NCBI GenBank assembly: GCA_003342895.1
Contig: PTFA01000012.1
Span: 7,054,252-7,118,251 of the forward strand
Origin: Casuarius casuarius
Lineage: Eukaryota; Chordata; Aves; Casuariiformes; Casuariidae
Length of the DNA: 64,000 nucleotides
Reading direction: 5' to 3'
The notes below the pieces were generated by a model. That model did no database searches. It was not told the DNA's origin and saw only the letters and a program-made list of their open reading frames with translations. Each line of letters opens with the position of its first letter. The first letter of the stretch is position 1. The translations under genes were made by a program, and so were the position numbers. Shown piece after piece: positions 10,901 to 19,800 of this stretch.

Positions 10901-13714
10901 TAATGTAATGAATGCACTCCTTTAGTTAGACAACTATATATATTCATATAAATATATATACACACAAAATCCACATACATGTACCAGCTCACTGGAAATA
11001 CATACCTACTGTACTCAATCAGGATTTAAAGTGTCTAGCATGCACATGCCAACTGATAGACTAATCCACATTAATAATTACTTTATGGTTCTTCAGTGTG
11101 TCAGAAATATACTTTCACATAGGTACAACAGCACTGTGGAAAGTCATGTAGACATATTCTATCTTCTTCAGTGACGGTTTCTGCGACTTGGAGGATAAAT
11201 CAAACACTTGAACCCAGAACTAGAGTAAAGCAGTAGATAACTTCAAAATCATATTTGTTTAGTGTGCTGTTCAGTTTTCTGACTCTGAAACAGCAAGACC
11301 TAAGTATTTTTGCAAAGTTTCACATATGACACTGAATTTCTTGTGTGCAAGCCACTCTTGTTTCCCTCACTTCCCAAGAAGAGTCACAATGAGTCTAGTG
11401 CCAAATTTCCCTTATGATTTAACCAAAAGAAAGATCCAGCGAATCCAGTTAACACATCAAGGCCACAAGATGTGCAACAGCCACATAAGCTTTCAAAAAA
11501 AGTCTCAAACTTCTTTACATTAAGGTCCTACATCTGAATTAGGTTAGATATGCAAACCTCTGGCATACATCTACACTTCGGTAACAGAACCAAGACCTGG
11601 ATGAGCTGCATAAGGAACACCCATAGCTCCCTATAGGGACAGAGATTCTTACAATACAAAACATTCTTATGATTGGAACCTGTCCATATTACCATTAAGA
11701 AATAAAGTTTTAGTGATACTAAAATCATTACTCAACCAAGCAGACAATCAGCACAAACTGGATTTTAACAAATGTCGCTATAGCAAGTTTAGAAGGGCTG
11801 GAAATACTCAAGAATCTTTGTCTAGTGCAGCATAACCCAAGACTCTTCACTTTCAAACTCATGACATTGTTTCCTATCTCTATTCCTAAGCTAAGAAACA
11901 TAAATGCATGACCTTAAGTCTTGTAGAACTCAGCTGCCATTGAAGTCAGTTATGTATGAAAGTCTTCCACCTCTCCCTTTTTCCCATGTTAGGGAAAATA
12001 AATTTGAGCTACTGCAAGGTAACTGCAGCAGCAGTCACCTCCTGGTCCTACCAGCTATAGTGTGGCCTTTCAAACACAAGCCAGGAACAACAGCTTCTAC
12101 CCCAAAACTGTATAGACACTTGAGGTTTTTTTAAAAACCCCAGAACTTCTGTACTCAGATTCTAAACAGATTGAACTCAGTTTGAGTAAACACATGTTAA
12201 AGATTCTGGTTCTTTTAAGGATTTTCTAAGCACAGGCAGTAATCCGATCCTTCTGGTTTTAAGAATTTCTAACTCAGTTCTCTCAAGAACATCTCAATTA
12301 CCTCAATTTGGTGGCAGGCAGAAAGTCAGCCACCCATATCCCATGTCTTAGACATAGGCTACTTGCTATTCTAGTACAGAATCTTTTTCTGTATTTTCTC
12401 CTTCTCCACAGCAGTCCCATTCCTTCTTTATGTGGAACAAGGATGAGCTTTGAAGCCTTACCATCTTTCAGGAAGAACAGCTTTCTTTTCTAGAAAGTCC
12501 AACAAAGTTGAAGGGCTCTGAACATTAATCGACTAGCTATGTTTGAAGGATGAAGATCTAAGTAAGCTTTAAAACCTCAAGTTTGTACACTTAATACAAC
12601 CCCTTCCTCCCTCCATCATTGTTTTCTAAGCCTATGGCTAGCCAAGGCCCTAATGAATCTAGTTACAGGAGACAAAAATAGGAATAAGAATATCTGAAAC
12701 TGAACAGCAGAAATTAAGAGCAAACTAAGCTTACATCCCCCCTCCCCAATTACTGCTTCAACTTACTGCTCAGCAGTAAGTGTTACTCAGTCACTCAGTA
12801 AGTGTTACTGAACGCAGCAGACAGTTTTGCAGTTAGTTAAGTATTAGAAGGATGGCTGCACTGGGATCCATAGAACAAACCCAACAAAAGCAGAAATCTT
12901 TAGATGCCAACTTCATTACTTTAAGTGTCACCCAACCATGCCAAAGTACCTTTTAACTTGGAATGCAGGTAACAAGGTGCATGTTAGGTTCTCTACAGTT
13001 TTGTCAATGAGTTTATATCATATATGTTTTATCCTCTGGCTCCTATGTTTGTGAGTGACTGAAGCAGCATAGACAAGGGTATGAAACACATAGCACTGAT
13101 GGGACCATGAGTTCATACCAGAGCTCAAAAAGACATACCAGAGTTCAAAAAGGCATGAAGGAAGAAAAAGAGAAAATAACAAAGAAGGACTGCACAGAGA
13201 CTAACGCCGTGTGAACAACTTCCTTATCTAGGGCGCCAGAGCTTTTGCCTCCCCCGGTGAAGTCGCTACTTTCACCCTGCCGCAGCACCACCACCTGCCA
13301 GCCCGCACACCCCCGCCCCTCCCGACCTGCCGCCGCTCAGCCCGGCTCCGCTCCTCCCCTCCCCTCCCCTCCCCGGCCCGGCCCTGCCCTGCCCGCCCCG
13401 CCCCCCCCGCCCGCTCCCGGCCCCGAGAGGGGGTAGCCTTGCCCCGGCGGTAGCTCTCGGCCGGGCAGGCTTGCGGCTCGGGGCGAGCGGGGCCTACCTT
13501 GGAAGATGGCCAGGAGGCTGTAGGCAGCCAGATAGCCCTCGGGGTTGTTGCAGAGCTGCAGAGCCTTAGGGGCGCAGCGGCCCCACCCGCAGGGCCCCTC
13601 CTCGGGCCCCGGCAGCGGAGGCGCCGCGGCCCCGGCGGCGCTCGCCCCGCGCTGGCGGCCGAGGTCGGGGCTGGGGGGCTCAAACACGGGGTTCTCGATG
13701 CCGCCACCCTTCAT
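1758..13714 (-). CDS. SLCO4C1: Solute carrier organic anion transporter 4C1 (OATP4C1), 5' part, coding exons 1-3
   Basis: Sodium-independent organic anion transporter of the OATP/SLCO family. The mammalian protein is a basolateral carrier of kidney proximal tubule that moves thyroid hormones, cardiac glycosides, cAMP and uremic solutes. The coding sequence is the join of 13714-13498, 7743-7480 and 1952-1758 (676 bases, 225 codons plus one base). All introns are GT-AG and phase 1. Seen in the translation: an N-terminal tail starting MKGGGIENPVFEPPSPD, TM1 (about residues 61-83), TM2 (99-119), the short loop GERGHKPRWL (120-129), TM3 (129-147), a second extracellular loop with sequon N172-F-T, and TM4 (186-212). 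Exon 2 matches SLCO4C1 better than SLCO4A1 (for example VEKRY-type IEKRY and SFFGERGHKPRWLAF). The family signature around RW-GAWW lies in later exons, off the left edge. I see no stop or frameshift in the three exons. Confidence 0.95.
4129..4152. repeat. A-rich homopolymer tract
   Basis: A run of A interrupted by one G at 4140, inside SLCO4C1 intron 2. It may be the relic of a poly(A) tail or plain slippage. The flanking bases show no clear retroelement. Confidence 0.85.
6545..6660. repeat. Possible decayed MIR/L2-like fragment
   Basis: The stretch CTGCCTCAGATCCTCATTTA followed by GAATGGGGAGCAATAG resembles the 'cctcagtttcctcatctgtaaaatgggg-taata' part of MIR/L2 tails. The rest is too diverged to align by eye. 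Confidence 0.3.
7480..7743 (-). CDS. SLCO4C1: SLCO4C1 coding exon 2 (TM1 end to loop after TM3)
   Basis: A 264-base exon, phase 1 at both ends. The acceptor is a pyrimidine tract followed by CTTCTAG|GTATTG (exon begins at 7743). The donor is GAAG|GTAAGG (exon ends at 7480). It encodes Gly73 to the first base of Asp161: GIVVNGLINISIS finishing TM1, ISTIEKRYELNSS in the first outside loop (possible sequon N94-S-S), TM2 GLISASYDIAFCILSLFIS, the inside loop GERGHKPRWL, and TM3 ending in SLPHF. These are hallmark OATP positions. The open frame runs 24 codons past the donor into intron 2 as a read-through shadow ending at 7439. Confidence 0.96.
10935..10965. repeat. AT-rich microsatellite
   Basis: TA dinucleotide runs passing into CA (TATATATA, ATATATATACACACA), in SLCO4C1 intron 1. 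Confidence 0.85.
12761..12809. repeat. Small hairpin plus direct repeat
   Basis: ACTTACTGCT and AGCAGTAAGT form a 10-base inverted repeat separated by one base (12761-12781). The 14-mer CAGTAAGTGTTACT occurs at 12774-12787 and again at 12796-12809, 22 bases apart. The block lies in SLCO4C1 intron 1. Confidence 0.8.
13114..13153. repeat. Two-copy 20-base tandem duplication
   Basis: CATACCAGAGCTCAAAAAGA is followed directly by a copy with two substitutions (13134-13153). A partial third start (CATGAAG) follows. It lies in SLCO4C1 intron 1. Confidence 0.85.
13356..13374 (-). other. G-quadruplex motif, first part of SLCO4C1 intron 1
   Basis: On the minus strand four G4 runs are separated by single A residues. 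The C4 runs on the plus strand are at 13356-13359, 13361-13364, 13366-13369 and 13371-13374. Loops of one base are the most stable class. The motif is on the non-template strand, about 120 bases after the exon 1 donor, so it could form in the DNA and the nascent pre-mRNA. Confidence 0.8.
13498..13714 (-). CDS. SLCO4C1: SLCO4C1 coding exon 1 (start codon, cytoplasmic tail, start of TM1)
   Basis: The start ATG is read from 13714 in the context GTCACGCCATGAAG. I chose it because the following MKGGGIENPVFEPPSPD resembles the conserved MKS..GIEN..F.PSPD start of mammalian OATP4C1. The upstream in-frame extension is only a GC-rich, glycine/glutamate-repeat open frame. The exon encodes residues 1-72 plus the first base of Gly73. 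It ends PEGYLAAYSLLAIFQ, the first half of TM1. The donor is AAG|GTAGGC with the exon end at 13498. The tail is alanine/proline/glycine-rich (residues 24-39) and keeps the EEG.CGW and LQLCNNPEGY stretches found before TM1 in the family. It appears shorter than the mammalian tail. Confidence 0.93.
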
Positions 13715-13823
13715 GGCGTGACGAGGCCGCTGCCCGGCACCGGCTAGAAGCAGCGCCGGGCGCAGCGCTTTAAGTACCGCCCGGGCGGGCCGCCCCGACG
13801 GGGGCAGGTGGCAGCACCTCCCG
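13715..13823 (-). promoter_or_regulatory. SLCO4C1: Presumed SLCO4C1 core promoter / 5'UTR
   Basis: Immediately upstream of the ATG. Seen: GGGCGG at 13783-13788 and CCGCCCC at 13790-13796 (Sp1/KLF-type boxes), and a weak TATA-like ACTTAAAG on the minus strand at about 13767-13774. CACGCC touches the ATG, giving a GCGTG core (dioxin-response type) on the opposite strand. The human gene is reported to be induced through xenobiotic-response elements, but the site here is only a five-base match. The transcription start cannot be set from the sequence. Confidence 0.55.
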
Positions 13824-13870
13824 CCTCCTCCTCCTCCTCCTCCTCCTCCTTCTCCTCCTCCTCCTCCTCC
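13824..13870. repeat. (CTC)n trinucleotide microsatellite at the SLCO4C1 promoter
   Basis: A near-perfect CTC/GAG repeat interrupted once (CTT). It lies 110-156 bases upstream of the start codon. On the coding strand it reads (GAG)n, a purine-rich tract able to form triplex DNA. It explains the poly-glutamate/poly-serine open frames in the region. Confidence 0.95.
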
Positions 13871-14047
13871 CGCCGAGGCGGGCTGTGCCCCGCGGCCGGC
13901 CCCTGCTGCCGGCCGAGCCCCGCGGCGGCTGCCCAAGGGAAGGGGTCCGCGGCGGCGGTCACAGCGCGGCGTTGGTCAGGGCCGTGGACAGCGTTGGGAA
14001 GCTCAGCCCCGAGTGCGGTTGGGGCGGGGTGGGGTTTGTTTCAAGTT

Positions 14048-14053
14048 CACGTG
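14048..14053. promoter_or_regulatory. E-box CACGTG upstream of SLCO4C1
   Basis: The palindromic CACGTG lies 334 bases upstream of the start codon, in the CpG island. A second CACGTG is at 14975-14980. Both are candidate bHLH (USF/MYC-type) sites by sequence only. Confidence 0.45.
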
Positions 14054-14240
14054 TCGAGATCAAGTTCTTCTTTAAACTTCCAGTCTGTGACTTTGGGAAG
14101 CGCGTCGGTGGTGTAAGCGGGTCTGAAATGCAGAACAAGGCTCCGGGCAGGGCAGGCTGCGGAGGAGTCGCCTCCGCTTCCAGCATGATAGCTGATGGAG
14201 AGCTGCGGCGGCTGAAGGTCACCGAGCAGACCTGACCCAC

Positions 14241-15300
14241 AGACACGCAGCAGCAGCAGCAAAAAAGGCACAACAATTTTGTCTAACAAAACTTGCTTTG
14301 GAAAAAAGAACAAGTGCCTGAAAAAAAGTCCACATGGAGGGGTTTTCCCTGAAACCGAACACCTCAAACTATTCTTTACAACTCTTGGAAAAAGTGAAAT
14401 TGATATTATTCCAGATAGCGGACTTCCCCACATTAGGCAAGTGAGTTGGCACAAGAGCCCCTTGGATGTGGAAACACATCTCTAACCAAAAAAACCCAGA
14501 CATTTGCAAACGTCATCCTTAGCAAATATTACTCCTCTGCTGCACCACAGAAAGTTTCCACCCTGGGGAGCTTCCAGGCGTTGAAAAAGTTACTCTGTTG
14601 CAGGCATCAGCCCTGAGAGTTTGTCAAGTGTATGAGGAAGTACCAAGTTTATTTTCATATAGTTTGTTTTCATTTTACCAGTCTACACAAAAACAGCTGG
14701 GAAGTAGTTCAGGGATCAATTAATCATCACCACTAGTGTTAATCTTAGGGCAGTACAAATTTGTCTAGGAGAGTGCTTCCCTTTCGAAAGTCCAAAACAT
14801 TTCATACACAAGTGAAATAAAACTAAAACAGCAGATGTCAGTAACGACATTGGTTAAGTTTTACGACGAAAGCCAGCGCGTCCTTCTGAATTCCCAGCCA
14901 TGATCTCTTTGTCGGCATCGCAGCTCTTCAGCGTGAGGCAGAGATTTTCAAGTATTCACTGGCAGCACAGATTTCACGTGGAGCACTGCAGCCAAGAAAG
15001 TAGAAGAGAAAACCGATCACGACCCTAAGAGATGACCAGAAACCTGCGAAAGGAGAAATCCGTGTATGTGTACACGTATAAAGGGGCGCCAAGGAGACTC
15101 CACTTCTGCTGCTTGGGGAAGGCGGGGCGGAATGTTGGGGCCGCGGGGTTCCATGGCCGTTGGGGCCGCCCTGCCCTGCTGCACCTGCCGCCGGCGCCCG
15201 CCTTCCCCCCACAGCGCCCAGACAGCGCAATAGTCCCCTGCTCACCGCCCCAAACCCTGGCACAGGTCTACTACTCAGTCTACCAGTAGACATTAGCCTA
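14241..15300. other. Shoulder of the SLCO4C1 island with a second GC-rich patch
   Basis: No exon is recognised. The stretch holds a short CAG run (about 14249-14261), a good plus-strand donor consensus CAA|GTGAGT at 14440/14441, and a GC-rich patch at about 15080-15260. A plus-strand TATAAAGG (15077-15084) lies before that patch. It may serve a divergent non-coding transcript. Confidence 0.4.
15077..15084 (+). promoter_or_regulatory. TATA-box-like TATAAAGG
   Basis: TATAAAGGGGCGCC on the plus strand, followed by a GC-rich patch. A start site about 30 bases downstream (near 15108) would give a transcript running away from SLCO4C1. There is no coding exon downstream to confirm it. Confidence 0.35.
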
Positions 15301-16523
15301 CTAGTTCAGGCAACAGGCTGGACCATTATTTCCTCAACGTGTAGCGAGCTGGTTGTCAATGCATATCCATGCCGATAGCCTCTTCAGAGGTCTAAGGATG
15401 TGCCTAAACCCGCTGGCACATTAATCCGTTGCAGCGGTAACATATTAGTAAGATCTCCTTTTGCCTGGTTGGGTTTTTTTTAATTGTATCTTGATTAGAG
15501 GAAAGAAAAAAATCAAGTAGAACGTCATTTGAAATAATATTCTGACCTTTGCTGGAGTGACTACGTGCTAAAGCAGAAAGAAAAAAAATTCACTGAATTA
15601 CCAAATAGTTAAAAATAATAGTTAAAAATAATAGTTAAAGTAGTTATAAAAATAACAAATAACAAAATCCTCATTCGATCTGTCAGGTCAAAGTTATAGA
15701 AGTGTTATAAGTGTTATAAAGTATTATAAAATGGGACTAGTCAGTTTAAGAAAGTTGAGCGTCTTGTAATCTTGGTTGTTGCCCTCCCAGTTGATGGTTT
15801 TCATTTTATCATCGCAGGAAGGCAGCAGAAGGGAAGGGAAAAAGAGAAGTGAGTGGAGCTTGCTATAAAAAATGTGTGTTCAGCTAAGTAAACACAATTT
15901 TGTAAGAAATTTGGGGAGGGGTAATATTGTGGTGTCCAGACTAGGCCTAGTCTGTGTGATCTGGAGAACTCAATAGGAATAAACTCTCCAGAAGGATTTA
16001 GTCTATGCTAGTAGAGTGGGGGGCTTTAAAACAGATTTCCAGAGAAAGCCAGAGGGACAGGGAGATACAGAGAAGGAAATGAAAAAGGATGGATGTTTGT
16101 GCTGGTTATATTGTCTGAGTGATCCTGTTCTTCCTCAACAGGGGATTATAGAGAAATTCGGTAGATCTAACCAATTTAAATAAACTGCTTTAATATGAGG
16201 CATTATTTAAAACTATTGAAGAAGTTTGAATTCCTGATGTTCAAGGCTGGGTATACAACCCGCCTGAAAATGGCAATGCACAACTGCTCTCTAGGGAGGT
16301 ATCTAGAGTGTGGAGCTAAAAGTGCTGGCACGGTGACAGACTGTAAGGTGTGTAACCTGTTGCACTAGAGGGAGGTCACTGCTGGAAGAGGCCCGCTGCT
16401 GCAGTGGGTATATTGTCATTCCAGCTGATGGAGACTCACCAAAGCTGCACTACCAGGTGTTATCTGCAATACACTATACTGCTTGTATCTTCAGCTTTCC
16501 AGAAATCACTTTTAAATGAGAAA
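15301..16523. other. Intergenic AT-rich sequence, nothing else seen
   Basis: Apart from the 13-base tandem repeat at 15605-15640 I see no exon, RNA gene or recognisable transposable element. Confidence 0.6.
15605..15640. repeat. 13-base tandem repeat, two full copies and one partial
   Basis: ATAGTTAAAAATA occurs at 15605-15617 and 15618-15630, then ATAGTTAAAG. Further loosely related TTATAA-rich units follow at about 15700-15730. Confidence 0.85.
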
Positions 16524-16893
16524 AGGTGCAGAAAGATTACTAGAAAAGTTTATTTTCCAATAGGAAATTAAAAGAAACAGGCTTGCTTAGTCTAGCAAAA
16601 TGAAGGCTGAAAGGAATATAGTAGTTCTCTGTGAAATTATAAACTACCATAAGGAAAAGGAGGACCAAGGCAACAGAAAATTTTAGCACAAATGAACAAA
16701 CTGATCATATTTAAATTTTTCCCAGAAGTCAGAAGGCTTTTAATCTTCAAAGGAGTGGAGTTTTGGAACAACTTTCTGATGGATCTAGTGAATTCTAGAA
16801 CTCTTTAGATGGAGCTTGGTCAATTTATGAATAGAATAATGAGACTAGTATTATTCCTCTAGGAGGTCCTTTTCTGATCCAAAGTTTCTGTGA
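16524..16893 (+). repeat. Decayed CR1 LINE 3' fragment
   Basis: Fragments resemble the 3' end of avian/reptilian CR1. GGCTTGCTTAGTCTAGCAAA and GAAGGCTGAAAGGAATATAG correspond to the 'ttagcctggagaagaaggctgagagggga' segment. The end AGGAGGTCCTTTTCTGATCC then TTTCTGTGAG corresponds to the 'aggtcctttccaac...attctgtgat' terminus. Divergence is high, so this is an old insertion. The boundaries are approximate. Confidence 0.6.
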
Positions 16894-19800
16894 GATGCAA
16901 ATGGAAAACTACTAACATGCTGGGAGAAAACTGATGGTTAACTTGGAAGAATATTGTAAAAATAATACTGGAATACCTTGCAGAGTTTCAAACAAGTATT
17001 TTAAAGAAAGAAGTTGCTCAATTTATGGAAGGATTATAATCTGTAAAATCTCCCTTCTTCCTTGGAGGTCTTGTATTTGATAATTTGTGATTTCTGCAGT
17101 CTCAGAAAGTCCTAGGAATTCTCCTGTTACAATGGTTGATCAAACATAAACACACCATAGTATCGCTAGATATGATTTTTGGAATTGTTTAAGAAAAGAG
17201 AGTGCATTTTAAAAAGTGTGAGAGTTGGCATTCCCAGAATTGGGAAAATGATTGCCTGTTACATCAGATAAGGCAAAAGATGCATATTTAAAAATTTATT
17301 CACTTTCAAAAAAACCCCAACTGAACAGAGAATTATTTTCAAGTATCTCAAAATCAGAAAGTATGTCAATAGTTGGTAGATAATGTAAAATGTCAGTAAC
17401 AAGGGTGCAATTAAGAATAAGAACGGGTAGAGAAATTTTAAAAAAATAAAGGTATATTGTGTTAGCCTCTATTGTGAAGAATTTGGGGGCTAAGGAGAGA
17501 AGGGGAAAACCTACCTGTCAAAAAAACTGCCAGGCTGAGTGACTATATGCTGTAATATTCCCCTCTTACTTAAAAGCCAAATGGTGCACAGACCCACTCT
17601 CACCTTGTATAAAGATTACCTCCCAGAAGCATGGCACTGTATTTTGTCAATTCAATATTCCCATTGCCTCTACCAGCTGTAAAATAAGATATGGACTAGA
17701 TTACACTGAATTCTTACAAGACATTTTCCAGACAGCTTTTCAGTGTTTGCTGAGTGTCTGAGATGTCAAATTCTTCCACAACTTTATCTCTGGTACTTAG
17801 GCATTCTGAATAATTTTCTTCTCCTGTGTGGATAATCTTATCTCTGCTATGGTAGCTCTCTCCACATCATTTTCAGTATTTAGTCTAGGTTGGAATTCGC
17901 TCAAAGCAAATTGTCAAAAACAGTGCTTCCTTTTTAAATGAAAAATTTTCCTTCGCTTCTGCTTTCCCTCCTGTCCCCAGTCAGTGAAGAGAAACCTTGG
18001 CTCACTCTAATACTTCTGATACAAGAATCAGACCATGACTTTTTTTTTCTATTTTACAATATTTAAAAATCAGTTACCGCCTCTTCCAAATATATTGCCC
18101 CTGTTTTGAAGGGGCATGTAGATTGGGTATGTTAGCATGCAGAGACTCATAATAGAGCAGAAATTAGCCTGCCTACGTGGCTTGCAGTACCAAGAATTTA
18201 ATACATCGGTTATCCTTTCTGTTGACTGTCTCCTTTGTTTCATATTTTTAGTAAAGTCTTAATTCTGTTTAAGTCCCTGATTATGTGTTTGTTGTGGAAA
18301 CAATGTCAAATCAGCATTTTGATTGTCTATGTACAGTTTTCTAGTTATTTATGCAAAAACAATCCATTTTTGTTTCTTCTTGAATGCATTTATTCTTTTG
18401 AAAGTGAACAAAAATGTACAGCTGTGTACTCTTCTACTGTGGGATCTGAACGAGCTCAAGGTATCTCTAAATTACACTGCATAACTCAGCAGAGTCATGT
18501 GCTGCTGCCAACACAGCATTAACCTGGCAGAGCTGGCAGCTTGTTTGGAGTCTTACAGCTATATTCGTTAAGGTAATGCAGGCCTTAATCTGTCCTACAT
18601 CTAATTCTGATTTCAGTGTTGTCCCAAAGCATCATCATCAAACTGTTCCCTGTTTAGAATATATGGCAAAGGGGAACTTTTCCTGAATGGTTATTCTCAA
18701 GACTTTATTAGTAGATCCTCTGTTCTTGCTTCTGTGCCCTTTTCATCTCTGTGAAGAACAACATATCCTATAACAATATACATTTAAGTACACACATCAA
18801 CCTGTACAGGTATGTTTACACAGTTAGTGATTATAAAATAGGTTATGTTGTTGTCCTAAAAATGAATTCCTATCTTTATTCCCATACCATGTTTAGTGAG
18901 AGCACGAGCAAAATTTGTTAGACTGCCTTATGAATGTGCCTCGGTGTGAAAACTCAGGGCATCTACCGTTTATCTTGAGGTTGTAATCTTTTACTTTTAA
19001 CCAGACCTTGCTTGTTTTCCGTGAGCTTCTTCATGTTCTCTTTGACCTATAAACATATTCAGTGCAAATGTGACAAAATCCCTTGCCATAGTCATTGATT
19101 TTTCACATAATGAGTTCCACAAGCTGTTTTCTGGTCTTGGAATATAACGAGTAGGTAAACAGAGAATTATTTACTTTCTTTTCAGAAACACTAGTTTCAG
19201 TGTTTCCTAGAACTGTGCAGTCTCTTCTGTTTTGTTTCTGCCTGCTTGCTAGTTTGAACAAAAACAAATGGAATTTGATCAGCCTCATGACCTCTAGTGG
19301 CAGGCAGTTAGTAATGATTTAGATAATTTATGATGTAAAGTCACTGTAAGTTCTGCATATACAGAGCAGGAGCAGGTAAATCCACAAACTTCCTCTCTTA
19401 AAATAGTAGTCTTAGCTTGGTAGCAACTGCTTTTGGTAGCATTGCTTTTTTAACAATGAATTTAATCCATCAATAAAGTTGATATTTCAGGTGAAAATGA
19501 ACACTATCTCAGTGTTCAATGAGCTTCACTGGCATCATCCTCAGATCTTTATTACAGAAAATATTTCAGCAGAAGAAAAACCTGTCTTTTTTAGGTGGTA
19601 TGGTACAATTCTCTTGTGTTACAGTTTTAATTACCATAAATGTTGCCTCTTTACTAACAGAGAACATTGCTATGTATATGCCTCCCGAAAATAATTCTAT
19701 CGAGTCTCTCTTCATTTCAGCTTAAAAAAAAATCCCTAAAAGAAACATGTATAGAAAGATACTTTCTAGTATCTTACAGAAAACTGAAAAAAGTGTTTCA

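Larger units (their letters stand above)
7744..13497 (-). other. SLCO4C1: SLCO4C1 intron 1
   Basis: A 5754-base intron between exons 1 and 2. Its first 250 bases are part of the GC-rich island and carry a G-quadruplex motif. The rest is AT-rich, with an AT/AC microsatellite at 10935-10965, a small hairpin with a direct repeat at 12761-12809 and a 20-base tandem duplication at 13114-13153. I see no further exon. Confidence 0.9.
13230..14240. promoter_or_regulatory. SLCO4C1: CpG island covering SLCO4C1 exon 1 and promoter
   Basis: A block of GC-rich sequence with many CpG dinucleotides between AT-rich flanks. It includes the start of intron 1, coding exon 1, the presumed 5'UTR and the upstream promoter. 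Long open frames in several overlapping registers here (for example 13228-13707 minus and 13885-14235 plus) are products of base composition. CpG islands of this kind mark promoters of widely or regulatably expressed vertebrate genes. Confidence 0.9.

Noticed and set aside
13228..14454. Several 100-200 codon frames around SLCO4C1 exon 1 with poly-Glu, poly-Gly or poly-Ser runs
   Set aside because: They arise from the (CTC)n repeat and GC-rich island. Only the frame starting at 13714 continues into the conserved OATP sequence across a proper splice site.
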